NCBI GenBank assembly: GCA_037013495.1
Contig: CM072809.1
Location: 3,100,001-3,164,000, forward strand
Length of the DNA: 64,000 nt
Source of the DNA: Hippophae tibetana
Lineage: Eukaryota; Streptophyta; Magnoliopsida; Rosales; Elaeagnaceae
Reading direction: 5' to 3'
The notes beneath the pieces are model-generated. The model had not been told where the DNA came from. It worked only from the letters and a program-made list of their open reading frames with translations, and did not search any database. Each line of letters starts with the position of its first letter. Position 1 is the first letter of the stretch. Positions 24,881-38,229 of the stretch are shown here, piece after piece. A program made the translations under genes and the position numbers.

Positions 24881-27800
24881 TCTCTATCTTAATTTTTTAG
24901 AACTTGAACTTCATTTTATGAAGCATCAAGTGCTAAAAATAAAGAGATTATAAAAATAGAAGATGTTCAAAGACATCTACAAAATTAGAATATTTCTAAA
25001 TATGAAATATCACAAGTCTATAATAAAGTAAGTTTTGTTTTTAAATCAAATGATATAGTGAAAAATGTTGAAAAAACTCTTCTTTTAACAAATGAAATCA
25101 CTCGATATTAGTTTATTATCTTAAAATTTTATAAACTCATATAAAAATATATATAATTATTTACATATAGGAAAGCCTCTCACAGAACGGCTAAATAATT
25201 CAATTTTATTTTGTGTTAAAGATAAAAAATACAAAAAATAATTCAAAATCCTTATTAAGAGTTATAGAAACTTCTTTAAGCTCACGACTTATATACTTTA
25301 AAGTTTTTTCAAAATTTTCAACTTATATTAAAGATAATAATATTCAATGGTCCTAAAAATATATATTATAACTCATGAGTTTGATATGGAAGAAGAAACA
25401 AGTAATATTGTTCTTATTTATAGAGTATATTTTAAAGTAATGAACACTATTAGCTCATATATAAATTTGAGGTCTTTTATAAAAGACAAAAAATATGAAA
25501 CAATTATGTTTCAAACTAATATGATGAAATCAAGATTAACAGTAACTTAAACAGTACCATAGAATCATATCACTCTAATAGAATCATGGTTCTTAACTCG
25601 TGATCAGCCAACATCGATCCCAAAAAATATTGAGCTCAATAAAATAATCGAGCATGTTAATGGATAAGTAGAAATTAGCTTTGATTTATCTTGAAGAATC
25701 AAGCTAGAAGATCGATCTATATTAAAACACTCAATCTTATCTATGCCATCTTCATCCATTTTGTTTCCGTTAGTTCTAAATAGAACAAGAAACTAGTTTC
25801 ATGGGGTAACTAAGCTCCCAAATGGACTTAGCCGAAATGAAAGCCTTACAAGTAATTCACCTACGAGTCTAATCTTGTCTGATTTAAGCTTTAAAAACCC
25901 AAATCCAAAGTTTTCTAATGTTTTAAAGAAGAAACCCTTAATGAAAGGTTAAGAAAGATTTTTTAGGCTCTAGAAAACTTTGAAAAGAGAAAAAAATTTG
26001 ATACTCTAAATAAAGAGTAACAAAAAATATTTTATGAAAAATACAAAACATTCTTAAAATATGCAAAAAAAAAAAAAAACTTAGATAAATTTATTCAATT
26101 TCATTCGCAACTTTTCGAAACAAAAATAGATTTCACTACTAGAAATCCAAAACCTTGAAAAGGTTCATAAATAAATTTTCCCCTTTAAAATTTCAAAAAA
26201 TAATGAATAAAATATTCAACTCTTATATGGGATTTACCATTGTTTATATTGATGATGTGTTAGTTTATTCAAATTCTATTAACTAACACCAAAACATTTA
26301 AATATTTTTTTTAAAGTAATTAGAGAAGCAGGATTAGTAGTTTATGTTAAAAAAATAATTTTTTTTCAAACTCATGTTTATTTTTTGGAACATACCATTA
26401 GTTAAAGGTCAATAGCTATAATTGATTAATCTATTATTTTTGATGAAAAATTTCCTAATGAAATTAGGGTTAAAAAACAATTACAAAGGTTTTTGAGATA
26501 TCTTAATTATTTATCAAATTTTTATAAGAATCTTCGTGAGGAGACTAAACTTTTTTATGAAAGGCTAAAGAAAAATCCACCAAAATGGAGACTAGCATGT
26601 ACTAAAGCAATCAAGCTCGTCAAACTGAGAGCTAAAGAGCTCTCGTACTTATCCTTAACTCATCCTGATACATTCAAAACAGTAGAGACTAATGCCTTAA
26701 AAACAGGATTTGGAGAAATACTTGAGCAAAAATTGACTATAAAAGACCCTTGTTCGATTCACTTTAGGTATTTGGAAACCATCCCAAAAGAACCACTCAA
26801 CTATTAAGAAAGAAATTTTGGTTATAGTTCTTTGTATTTTCAGACTACAAGTCAACCGACGTTTTTCAAAAGGATGTAAAAAACCTAGTCTTAAAACAGA
26901 TTTTTGTTAGGTGGCAAGTCATACTCTCTATATTCGATTTTGATATAGAGTTCATTAAAGGAGACTCAAACTCTCTTCCAGATTTCTTAACAAGGGAATA
27001 TTTATAGGCAGTTATGGAGAAAAAAAGAAATCCGAAGGCACCTCAAACATAAAACATTTTTAAAAAGAAAGCTATATAACTCCCTAAAAAGGATGAGTTT
27101 ATTGAGGTTAATTATGACCATAGAATCTAAGGATATAAATAAATCTCTTGAATATATAGCATTAATATATCTTAAAGATAATTTATCATATTTCACTATC
27201 ACTAAAATGAAGGATTTCTATAAACTCATTTTAAAATAAACAGACTGACTCGACATTAATGCTAACATGAGAAATAGACGACATATAACATTTTCACTCT
27301 AAAAGTAACAAGAGTACTCCCCCAAGCAGATTGGGATACTAATTTTTATAGGAGAGAACGATTCAAAGATCGTAGGTTGCAACTCACAACTTATGATTAT
27401 TTTGATTAAATTTAAGCATGTTTCAAACCTTATGCTATCAAAATCCTCAAAGGGCTCATACATGATTCATCCAGTTTAAAATTGGATATCATTATAATTT
27501 GCATGATTTTCCTATTTTGAATTATATTAGAATATCTTTCCTAAATAAGTCTTAAAGGCTTATAATCAAATTGAAGAAAGTAATTTTAATCATTTACAAA
27601 ACAATGATCATGCATTAACGTTATTTGTCTCACTCTATAAATTGTCTTGGATAATTAAATGAGATTACTTAATTACTTTCTGTGATACATTTTCATGTCT
27701 TACTAAGCAAACTTTGGTTAGATGGTGGGATAAAACTTCCTTCGATGTATTTGAGGATTCTAAAATTATCGAACTATTTCAAACCCTTAAAACAATACCT

Positions 27801-27950
27801 TCCAAAAATGATAAAGGAAAATTCCCTCTTGAATCTCTCATAGAAAAATTACAAAACTAGAGGAGAAGAGATGATTATATTTCTAAAAAATTAGAAAAAA
27901 GTATTTGATATATCTTAAGAAATTGATATAATGGAGATAGAAATATGAAC
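24880..27950 (+). mobile_element. Endogenous pararetrovirus remnant (Caulimoviridae, florendovirus-like)
   Basis: Decayed plant pararetrovirus DNA on the plus strand, described as found. About 25180-25760 resembles a caulimovirid movement protein, scattered over frames with stops. About 26160-26300 holds reverse transcriptase with the YIDD catalytic motif at 26245-26256, soon followed by a stop. About 26490-27005 resembles the RNase H region. At 26493-26807 the first RNase H acidic position reads Asn instead of Asp, and a SLPDFLTREYL-type end precedes a stop at 27004. About 27560-27900 contains a WW-bearing region possibly from the viral C-terminal part. Many stops and frame changes mean it is non-functional. 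No LTRs or integrase were seen, which fits a pararetrovirus rather than a Ty3 element. Genus-level placement is from general resemblance only. Confidence 0.72.
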
Positions 27951-30900
27951 TAGAACCATTTCAAAGTGATATCTAGATGGATCGATAAGATTAAATATAT
28001 TAAAAGTAGCGAAAACAATTTATTTTGGATTATTTTATTCTAATTTTTTAAAATATTTACTTTAATAAAGTTAAAACATCTTTATTTTATTAAAAAAAAT
28101 TATTCACTTTAATAATTTAAGTTTTGTTTTGCATCGAGCACCCTCTCTTTATGTAATGTCAAGTTCACTCAGTAATTAGGCATTAATTGAATTTACTTTT
28201 TTTTTGTTGTTGTAATTTTAACATTCTCTTTGTGTGCTTTTTGTAACATATTTTCTAAAATAATAATACGTATACTTCTGTTTATCTAATAATTTTTGTC
28301 TTCTTAGTAGTTCCTTAGTCCTATTATTTATACTATCATGTATACGTTGATTACAAAATAAAACTTAAATTATTAAAGTGAATAATTTATTTCTTTAATA
28401 AAATAAATATGATTTAATTTTATTAAAATAAATGCTTTAAGCACGTTATTCTTCTTTATTTATTTGTAGACTATATTATATGAGATTTTTTCAAAAAAAA
28501 AATATAGTTGAATATATCAAAATAAGTCGTTGTTTTTTTCTTATTTTTCTTTGAGTCACGGGTATTAATTTTTTTAAATAATATTTATTTTAAGTTTTAA
28601 ATATATTATAAATAATGTGTTATAATAATTAATTAAAACCTATTATTTTAGTGAAAATTGTGAAAAATTTATGATATATAATAATAAGTAAATTTTTATT
28701 TGCAATGAAATCTATACAATTTTCTGATGATTTTAGAATACTAGATGCTTATGAAACTTGGACATCTGGATATAAGAATTAAGATCACATGATCTTAAAA
28801 ATGGAAAGGAAAAAAATATATATAATGAATGCAGCCAGTTTGACCGGTCTTGTTTATGAGCCCAAATCTAAATAATATATATTATTTTAAATTAATTTAT
28901 TAATATTTTAATTATTTGAGGTTAATTTTAACAATTTTAACTAACTTTTTTTTTCAATGTTTTGAATTTTTTCCTTCAAATATATCTTATCGGAAAAAGA
29001 AATGATGTATATAATATCGGAAATAAAAAGAAAATAAAACACTTTGATCATGACAGAGAGAAAGCAGTGGGGACTACCATGATCCATCAGCACATGATAT
29101 TCTTAACTTTGCTGCTACAACCACGTGACATCACGAGAGGTTCTTTCAAGTGCCATCAAGCAAAAACATTATTTTTAACCCACAAAAAACTGGGGAGGAT
29201 ACAGCTTATGCGTCTAAAAAGTAGTTTTTATTTCCCGAGAACGTGCTATCTCATTATCTCTCTTCCATATTTAATAGATTTTTTTTTCTCTCTCGTTCCT
29301 TTCAAATTCCTCGATGTAACTGCCTGTACAATTTGCAAACACATATTCACGTTTTCTCATACAATTGCTATTAAAAATAAATTTTAAATAATATTATTAG
29401 TTAATATAATTAAATTTCACATAATTATATTAAAAATTATTTTATTTGAGATATATCCTCAAATATTCATAATAATAAAAAAATCAGTTTTGTAAAAACA
29501 TAAAAATATGATAGCATAAATTTGATTAATTTTAAATTAATATTTTTATTTTTTAAAATTTTAAAATAGATAAAATATTTATTTATTTGTAAATATCAAT
29601 TCTTATTTTTAAGTTATTATAATATTAGTATTATTTATTCTCTAAATAAGAACTCCTAAAAATAACCGGAGCAATATAATATTACATAAAAAAAATACCT
29701 AGGGAGTTCAATCTTGGTATTTATACCAAGCAGGTAAAGTCTATTATCTTTGCTAGTTAACACATTGATAGCTAAAATAGTTTATGTATTTTTTTTACTA
29801 TTTTCAAATATTAATTAATTTTTTTTTACCTAGAATATCCTTTTTGTATTTTTATGAATGATTTTTTTTGTTTATGACAATTATTTAGAGTTAAAAAAGT
29901 GAATTTTTTTGTTAATTTTTAGAAACTCTTTTTTTAGATAGCATTAATGATACAAATATTTTCATTTAATTGTTCATAAAAAATATTTTTATCATTATTC
30001 GTGTTAATTAATCATGAAAAATATTTTCATAGTATTCCAATAAAAATGTTAGAATTTTATTATTTTTAGTACTTATTTGTATGTTTTTAAAAGCATAAAT
30101 TTTATTTTTTCATAATTTTTAATAGAAATTATTGAACCCAACCTTTAACAACAACAAAAAATCATTTTTTAGCTTTAATTAATTTTATAAAGAAAAAAAT
30201 AAAAATCATTAACTAACAAGTTAAAAGGTATTTTGAATAAAAAGTGATTACTATTAATGTATTAATTAAGATATTAATGTATTAATTAAGATACCAGGCA
30301 AGCACATATTTTATTTTATCAAATTTTAAAATCCCTACCTAAAAGAAGAATATTACCATATATATTTCATCCTATAACAAAATTATAAAATAATATTATA
30401 TGTTATTTGGGATAATAATTACTCACTTAGCTATCTAGAAAGAGAAAATATAATAAGGAAGAAAAATTTATAAGATTTTAATATTTAAATAGTATTTAAT
30501 ATTGTAGTTAGGATTAAGGGTTAAAATATCAACGTATATAAAGATATCGAAATATAGTTTTTACGAAAATATAGAAGATATTATCATGATCGATGAAATT
30601 TTTGAAAAAAATCATAAAAATTATGAAAAAATTAACAAAATTTTATAAAATATTAAAACAATTAATTACTTATATTCTTTAATAAAATATATGTTATTTT
30701 TTGTTAAATATTATAGAATGAGTAGTTAAAATATTTGAAATAATTAAATAAACTATCTAATTATAACCATTATAAATATATAAATCTTGAAAGTAAAAAA
30801 ATAAATTTTATTAATTATTTATTTTTAAAAGTACTCATATGGATAACGAATATACTACAAATAAGAAAAAAAATAGAATATTATCTAATACAAAAAAATA

Positions 30901-32000
30901 AAAAATTGAATTGAAATGATTTCTTAGAAAGAAGAAAAAAAACTATAGTTGATATTTTGTTTAATATTTTAATAATATTTTAGTAAAAACAATATTTTGC
31001 AACAATATCACGAATAATGTCAACATTTTAATCATTAGGTGGGATAAAAGTAATTTTTTTAAATTTATTATAATTTCAATAATTATAATTTTATGAATCT
31101 AACTATATTACTAACAATATTTTGAGACATTATTTATAATATATCTCAAATATAAAATATATAAAAACAATAACTTAAACTAGATATCCAAGATTTGAAA
31201 AATATATGTTTATTTATAACTATTTTGCATCAAATTAATATAAAATAATTTTTGATTATATTTAATATATATAAAATTAATAATGCAAATAATATACCTA
31301 ATTAATACTCTTCATTTTGTCAGAGATAAAATTAATATAAATATATTTTATCAATAATATTATTTTTATAATAAAATATTTAATTTTTTAAAATATATAA
31401 TTTTTATAATTATAAATTGTTAAATTTTGAAGTAAATGTATATAAAGTTAATATAAAATTGGAGAAAAATTAAATTGATTATAGAATAGGGATTGCGATT
31501 TGCATCCATCCATAAACCATAATAGGATTTTCTCATTTAATAATCATCATCAATACAAAATTGGAGTTTCCCGCGGTTATCTAACCAATAGTAAAAATAT
31601 TTACAACACTAACTTAAATTCTAATAAGATAAAAATATATTATATTATTTTAAATTTATTATAAAAATAAAACTCTCAAAATTTATAATCACCATAACTT
31701 ATTTCTAATTTATACATTTTAATTATAAAAAAATTAATAAATTATTTTATTTTTAAGATAATTTAATTATATATCATTTAAATTTAACAAATTCGTTTAT
31801 AATCGATTAATTTTAAACAACATTTAATTAAAATTTATTAAATATTATTTTTATTATTATAAATCTTTAAAATACATTTTTTTTAATTTACGAAATAAAC
31901 TCATTTAAAGTTTTCATAAAATAGATCTAGAAAGAGAATAATGCTGAAATTATATTGAAATTATGTTGACAGACATAGAATTATAGATATAGAAAGAGAA
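27951..32000. other. AT-rich intergenic region
   Basis: No gene is supported. A less AT-rich island at about 29030-29350 is listed separately. From 29390 to 31900 the sequence is nearly pure A/T with no motif. An imperfect tandem duplication (unit containing AGAAAGAGAATA..GTTGACAG) lies at about 31922-32025, just upstream of the IQD gene. Confidence 0.5.
29030..29350. promoter_or_regulatory. Promoter-like island with a G-box
   Basis: A GC-richer stretch containing CCACGTGACATCACG (a CACGTG G-box beside a second ACGT-like site, about 29131-29145). It is followed by a TTCTCTCTCTCG-type pyrimidine tract as in plant 5' leaders. An open frame of 141 codons covers it but has no recognisable motif and poor codon character. 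It may be an orphaned promoter or leader from a lost gene. Confidence 0.3.
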
Positions 32001-32236
32001 TACTGTTGAAATTATTTTGACAGAATCTTAATCCGCTCTGGAGTTATCTTGCACACTTTCCCTTAGTGTTTTCCCCTTTTGCTAGAGTTAAAGAAGTGGG
32101 CACTTGCTTGGATACAAGTTGCATTATACTCCTTCAGAGTCTTGAGTCCATAATACCTCTCAAAGTTGTGGCTCTTTCTGATCCTTTTCTTATCATAATT
32201 TGCAGTAAATGTAGCTGGGTTAAACCGTAGTTTCTG

Positions 32237-34453
32237 ATGGGGAAGAAGGGAGGCATGTCTTGGTTGACTGCTGTGAAAAGAGCTTTCAGATCTCCTACTA
32301 AAGAGGACGAAGAGAATGTTCATTTTTCGATCCTTGTCTTTTCTTTTCTTTTTTGTTGAAAACGATAGTATTTTTGGGGTTATTTATCTCTTCTGTTAAC
32401 ACCCATTTCAATCAAATTGGTTCCTGGTTTGTTTTCTATTCTCATTTTAACTGTTTTTTTTTTCAGAAAAGAGAGAAACGAAGGTGGAATTTTAGGAAAC
32501 CCAACACCACAAATCAACATGAAACGGTGACCCACCAAAACCCAGTAACAACAAAACCCACGACCGACTCTGCATCGGTGGTGACTAAAGAACAAAAACA
32601 CGCACTTGATGTGGCGGTGGCTACAGCCCAGGTTGCCATGGCCACAGATCAAGCGGCGGTCAAGGTGGGTCGTCTTTCAAGGCCTGATAATCGTGCTAGA
32701 GAACACCAAGCCACCATTGTTATTCAGACTGCTTTTAGAGGATATTTGGTAATTATTGAGTTAATTAGGAGCTTATCTGTCAATAGATAGACCCAGAGCT
32801 ATTTCGGGATTGCTTTTTCTGATGGGATCTTTTTACTTTTGTATGTTGTGATTGAGTGAAGGCAAGGAGGGCACTACGTGCACTTAAAGGGCTTGTAAAG
32901 TTGCAAGCTTTGGTTAGAGGTCATAATGTTAGAAAACAAGCAAAGATGACACTTAGATGCATGCAAGCTTTAGTTAGAGTTCAGGCTCGGGTTCTTGATC
33001 AACGCATGAGGATCTCTCATGATGGCAGTAGAAAATCTGCATTCAGTGACACCAATAGTGTTATTGAATCACGCTATCTGCAGGACATTTCAGACAGAAG
33101 ATCCATGGTGAGTGCGTGTTTGTTTGAAGTTCTATTAATTAGTCTTTAGCAAAAGAAACTAACTGCTCTTATATTCATTAGAATCATTAAAAACAACTTT
33201 TAGGGGTTGAAAATTTGAATCTTTAATGTGCAATTATAGAAGTACTTTCTTGCCTTTTTCTTTATACCAAACTAGAAAAGATTGGAAAAAAGAAAGGTTT
33301 TTAACTTTCACAAAAGAAGTAATCATTTCCAAAATGATGGCCAAAGAGGTAGCTTCATTTTGCTGTTTATGTATTTCCATTGCATTGATTTGTCGTGTAC
33401 CACAGTCTAGAGAAGGAAGTAGCATTCCAGCTGATTGGGATGAACGCCCCCACACGATTGAGGAAGTAAAAGTCATGTTGCAACAGAGAAAAGAAGCTGC
33501 TTTGAAACGTGAAAAGAATTTGTCACAAGCTTTTTCTCAACAGGTTTGTTGAATAGTGCTTTGTTTTTAATTTCCATTTTTACTGCATATTTCTTTAAGC
33601 AATTCTTTAATTAATATAATATTTTGAATTCCTGAATAAAAAGATATGGAGAAGTGGAAGGAGCCCATCTATTCGAAATGAAGAAGATCTTGAAGAGAGA
33701 CCGAAATGGCTAGATAGATGGATGACTACTAAGCCATGGGAAAACAGGGCAAGGGCTTCAACTGACCATAGAGAATCCATCAAAACTGTTGAAATGGATA
33801 CCTCTCAGCCATATTCGTACTTATCAGGTAACCGAAGATCAAATGCTAGTCAATTCCACCACCAACAACAAAGACCTAGTTCACCACTCAATAGAGCCCA
33901 CCACAATCAGTACCATCACCAGAATCACCAGTCCCCTGTTACTCCGTCTCCATCAAAAACCCGGCCAGTTCAAATCCGGTCTGCGAGCCCTCGCTGTCAA
34001 AGAGAAGACAGAAGCTGCAGCACATCTCAAACGCCTAGCTTAAGGACTAATTATTACTACAGTGGGGGTGTATATCAACAGGCCAGAATTGGGACAAGCA
34101 GTGGTGGATGTGCTGGCTCTACATTGCCAAATTACATGGCAGCAACTGAGTCTGCCAAGGCTCGGGCACGGTCTCAGAGTGCACCGAGGCAAAGGCCATC
34201 CACACCGGAAAAAGATCGTGGCGTTGGGTCCGCAAAGAAGCGGTTATCATTCCCAGCACCTGATCCTTGTGGTGTAGGAATGGGTTATGGAGTTTATGGG
34301 CATAATTTGAGGAGTCCAAGCTTTAAGAGTTTAAGTGCAGCAACCCATTGTGGGTTGGAACAAAGGTCTAACTATTCTTCTTGTTGCACGGAGAGCCTTG
34401 GTGGTGAGCTTTCCCCTTCTTCCACTTCTGACCTGAGAAAGTGGTTGAGGTGA
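32237..34453 (+). CDS. IQD: IQ67-domain calmodulin-binding protein, IQD16/17/18-like (five exons)
   Basis: Predicted 518 aa from exons 32237-32317, 32467-32748, 32862-33107, 33406-33543 and 33644-34453, all in phase 0. The start [20 protein letters not shown] is the conserved basic N-terminus of this subgroup. The IQ67 region spans the exon 2/3 junction. AATIVIQT-like [12 protein letters not shown] joins [20 protein letters not shown], then [16 protein letters not shown]. This gives repeated IQ motifs, and the intron falls at the position diagnostic for the family. Exon 4 has [12 protein letters not shown] and exon 5 RPKWLDRWM. The C-terminal DUF4005 box reads [20 protein letters not shown]. 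The protein is very basic. IQDs bind calmodulin and act as scaffolds on microtubules, at the plasma membrane or in the nucleus. The exon 1 donor (GTTCAT) is weak. The family is certain, the exact ortholog is not. Confidence 0.92.
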
Positions 34454-36017
34454 TTAGCTACATAGCTTAATGACGAGATTTGATTGTGACATATATAACT
34501 CTTTTAGGCTTTCCATTTAATTTGTAATTGTAATTTAGAAGTATGAGCTTCTGACTGAATAATTTAATTAGAGGTAGTTGGCATGAAACTTGGAAAGTAT
34601 TGAATTTTAACTAGTAAGGTGAATGATAAGTTTTTTTCCCCTTTCTTTCTTATTGTTTGATATTGAGTTGAAATACAATTGTAGACTATAAAAAAAAAAG
34701 CTCCGAGACAAAAAGGCGATGTATAAGTGTCATTTTTATTGTGCTTTTTTTGGGTTCTAAATTCTAATGTAAAATATATCTGTAATTTGAATTCTTATCT
34801 TTGATTTTACGAATATATTTACAAAGATTACAGTGACGCATTTGGGATTCTAAGTATAAACAGAGGCTAACAACTGTTTCTTTTTAATCAATCTAAATGA
34901 GATTCAATTCGAATTTATTTTAAGATTTTTAATTTAAATCAAGTGATGATATAATTTATTCAAATTTATATTTTTGTGGATATATTGATATTAAAATTTA
35001 TTTATGAATTATTATCATATATAAAACACGATATACATAAATTTATATTTTTATAACAAATATTAATAAAAAATAAAAAATATGTATGTATAATTATTAA
35101 ATTATTATAAATATTTATATTTATTTTTTAAGTTAAAATAATAATACAATACAATTATGGTACGTATAATATTTAAATATAATATAATATAAAATAAAAT
35201 ATGTATTTAATAATAATTTAATTCGGATTGAATATATCGAATTATAAAATTTATTAATCCGAATCCGAACAGATTATATAATTTTGAATCTGAATTCGAA
35301 GGTATTGTATAATTTTAAATTTAAATTTAATTTAATTATAAAAATTATCAATTTAATCTTATTTAAATTATAAAAATTAAATTAGATTTTTTAATTTAAA
35401 TAGATCTATAAAATTATTTATTAATTTAAATATAATAAGATAGGATAGATTGTTTTCTTTTGCAGCCACAAAAAATATTATAAATGCTATATATTTTCTG
35501 ACCCAAGGAACTGCATCTGCTTGATAGTTATCACATATCATTTAGTTTTATGTACATCTCACTTATAAGAGCCAATTATTAAACTTTTCAGAAAGAGCAC
35601 TATGTATGTTTTCCTCAATCCTTCTATCCCATCAAAATTTCAGGCTTGCATAATTACTAAAGAACTGACAAGGGGCCATAATTTTTTAAAGCAGTTTATT
35701 TTCTTCACAGAAATTCAAACAATCATTAATGATCTACTGGGTCTTACTTCACTACTTAGTACAGCAAAAAATAAGTAATGACACTACAAGTTAATTATTT
35801 ATAATACTAAGAAGAATTTTAAATTTATAAAATAATTGATGATTATTGTATCGTGCCATAATCATGTTCTTACCGTGCGAGTATTGTGACCCCTATTAAA
35901 ATTAGTTAATATCTATATTAGTCTTTTTACTATTAGTAAATTATGCTTATAATGCTGGATAAGTTAATAAATAAATTTTTTATTACTAACATAAAATATA
36001 TAGTAAAAATATAATTT
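34454..36017. other. IQD 3' flank and AT-rich spacer
   Basis: The first 150 or so bases are probably the IQD 3' untranslated region, with GAATAATTTAAT near 34557. A stretch at about 34880-35450 contains several AATCCGAATCCGA/GAATTCGAA-like motifs resembling the interior of the hAT MITEs at 762 and 9585. It lacks recognisable ends. No gene seen. Confidence 0.45.
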
Positions 36018-36495
36018 TTTTCTTATGTCTCACGTATATTTTTAATGTATTATTAAAATCTTACATAAAAACTTTATAAACTATCTTAAATTTTTTTGAA
36101 TGCAAAGCACTTAATTTTATACAACATCCTATAAAATAATCAACTTATAAATATTAAAAAAAAAATTATTTCTTTTTTATATTATTTTTAATATTTTAAA
36201 AATAATTTTCTTTCTTTTATTTGAAAATTGAAGTCTTTATCTATAAGATAGAGTAATATATTTATATTAACCTTACTCTAGAATTGTTAAAGTGTTTTTT
36301 TTAAATAAATAATATAACTAGTTTAGTTTTATTCTAGATTTTCTAGAATACTTAACTAGATAATAGTTTTCTTGTATTTATTTTATAACACAAATACAAA
36401 AACTTCTTATTAGAGAGTAATTTTAATTAATCTATTTCTTATTTCTTAAGTGATTTCATATTATTTGTGCACTCAAGCTTTCGTCTTGCTTCAGG

Positions 36496-36507
36496 TGGTA
36501 TCAGAGC
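36496..36507 (+). other. Primer-binding site, initiator tRNA-Met type
   Basis: TGGTATCAGAGC, two bases after the end of the left LTR, matches the 3' end of plant initiator tRNA-Met exactly. Confidence 0.8.
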
Positions 36508-37062
36508 GAGATTCATCTGAGTCTAATAGAGCATAATAATGATATTCCACGAAAAGTGTTTTAAGAATTTTATCACGAGATGAATTAAGATTTTTTTATA
36601 AAATGATTGTATTACTAGCATTATTGAATATAAGTATGAATAAAGCTCATATTCAAAAAGATTATGTACTAATTCAAAAATCAAGATCTTGTTCAAATAG
36701 AAAAGATGATTGAATACAACATCAAATATGAGTGGTCAAAAAAGAAAACTCACCTAAAGCTTAAAAAATAAAGAAACAATCTAGTGAAAGCAAGGTTAAT
36801 GAGTTATTTTCGACCTAAGACAAAAATGATAAAAGTATTGAGGCCAACAAACTTATGTTGCAGATCATGTAAATTCAAAAGGAAGATCTTGAAGAGAAAA
36901 TCTTTTCACAAAGTGAGTTAGTCCTAGATCTTAAAATTATTTCTATAAAAGAAGATTCACATATCATAGTACTTGATGATGTTCCTAAAGTTAAAAAGTC
37001 AACTCTATTCACTATTTTAAAATGCAATCAATTATTTGACATTATAATTGTTTGGTATTAAA

Positions 37063-37440
37063 TATGTAATAGACATACGACCTAATAAGTACAGGTATCC
37101 CGCTAGGGTATAGCGAAGATATGAGACTAGCTTAACAAATGGTATGGGTCCAACGATCTTGGTAGAGCGTACAACCCAGTCGACAAAAGTACCTCGTTAT
37201 CAAACGACGAGGTCTTGGATGTCAAGAACTGATGAAATTATGATATCCCGACGTGATCACGGCCCTTCCTTTCCGTGAGCGACTTGTATATAATGATCTC
37301 CTTTTATTTGTGTGTAATACTTGTAGCGATTTGCTTTTTGTTTTTTACTACATATGTAACCATGTATACAGGTCCCTTATACGTAACTTGCTACGCGCGT
37401 AGGATGTCATACATATATATACCCCTTAAATGAGGAGAAT
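37063..37440. other. Unexplained GC-enriched insert inside the LTR element
   Basis: Composition changes sharply here (CCCGCTAGGG, CCCGACGTGATCACGGCCC, GCTACGCGCG). A TATA-like CATATATATACCCC sits near the right edge at 37412, followed by leader-like DNA. This looks like an LTR or promoter fragment of another element inserted into the internal region. No coding frame or paired copy was found. Confidence 0.4.
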
Positions 37441-38229
37441 ATATGATCTATTCATTTGTCAATTTTTCACTTTTCTCTAAAAATCACTAGTATTCCTAAC
37501 CAGAAAATTCTCTCTAGACAATAGCAAATCATTTTCCAAAGCAATAAGAGTTACCAAATGATCTTAAGATACTAAATCATATTTCATCATTTCATAATTT
37601 GTTGAAAATATTAATTTTAAAGGTAAGTATATAGGCAATATTTAGCTAATATTGTTTCTCAAATTCAAGAAAGTGGAATAACAAAAAGAACCAATTTTGA
37701 ATTACAATGTTCTTAGTTTTGCTTTAGTTCTTTTTTATGTATTAGTGTAATCTCATATAAAAACATTGTGAACTATCCTAGGAACTTTTGAATTATATAT
37801 AGCTAAGTTCTTAATTTGTATAAGGTATCTTAGAAAAGAATTAATTTATAATTATTAAATAAGTTCTTTATTTTCTTTTCTCTCTTATTCTTAATATTTT
37901 AGGAATAATTTTTTTCTTCTATTTGGAGATTGAAGTCTGAAGTCCTCGTCTCTGAGATACTCTAAGATAAAAGAATATATTTAAACTGGTTTTACTCTAT
38001 AATTATTAAAATGTTTGTTTAAAAATAGATAATATAACTCGATTAGTTCTATTCTATATTTGTCAAGAGTGTTTTGTTAGATAATAGTTTTCTTATGTTT
38101 ATTTTATAACATAAATACGAAGATCTCTTATTAGATAATGATTCTAATTATTATAAACTTTATTCGTATATTTCTTATTTCTTAAGTGTTTTTATATTAT
38201 TAATGTACTCACACTTTCATCGTGCATCA

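Larger units (their letters stand above)
36018..38229 (+). mobile_element. Non-autonomous LTR retrotransposon with Met-tRNA primer site
   Basis: Two diverged direct repeats of about 480-520 bp lie at about 36018-36493 and 37708-38229. They align along their length, with shared AGATAATAGTTTTCTT, TTATTTTATAACA and TTATTTCTTAAGTG. They end in TTTCGTCTTGCTTCA and TTTCATCGTGCATCA. Immediately after the left copy, TGGTATCAGAGC (36496-36507) is a perfect complement of initiator methionine tRNA, the usual primer site. The internal 1.2 kb has no gag or pol domain and many stops, so the element depended on others. The left limits of both LTRs are uncertain and no target duplication was confirmed. Confidence 0.7.

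Noticed and set aside
28962..29387. 141-codon open frame
   Set aside because: No recognisable motif, mixed composition across the island and AT-rich flank, and no splice or leader context. Treated as chance.
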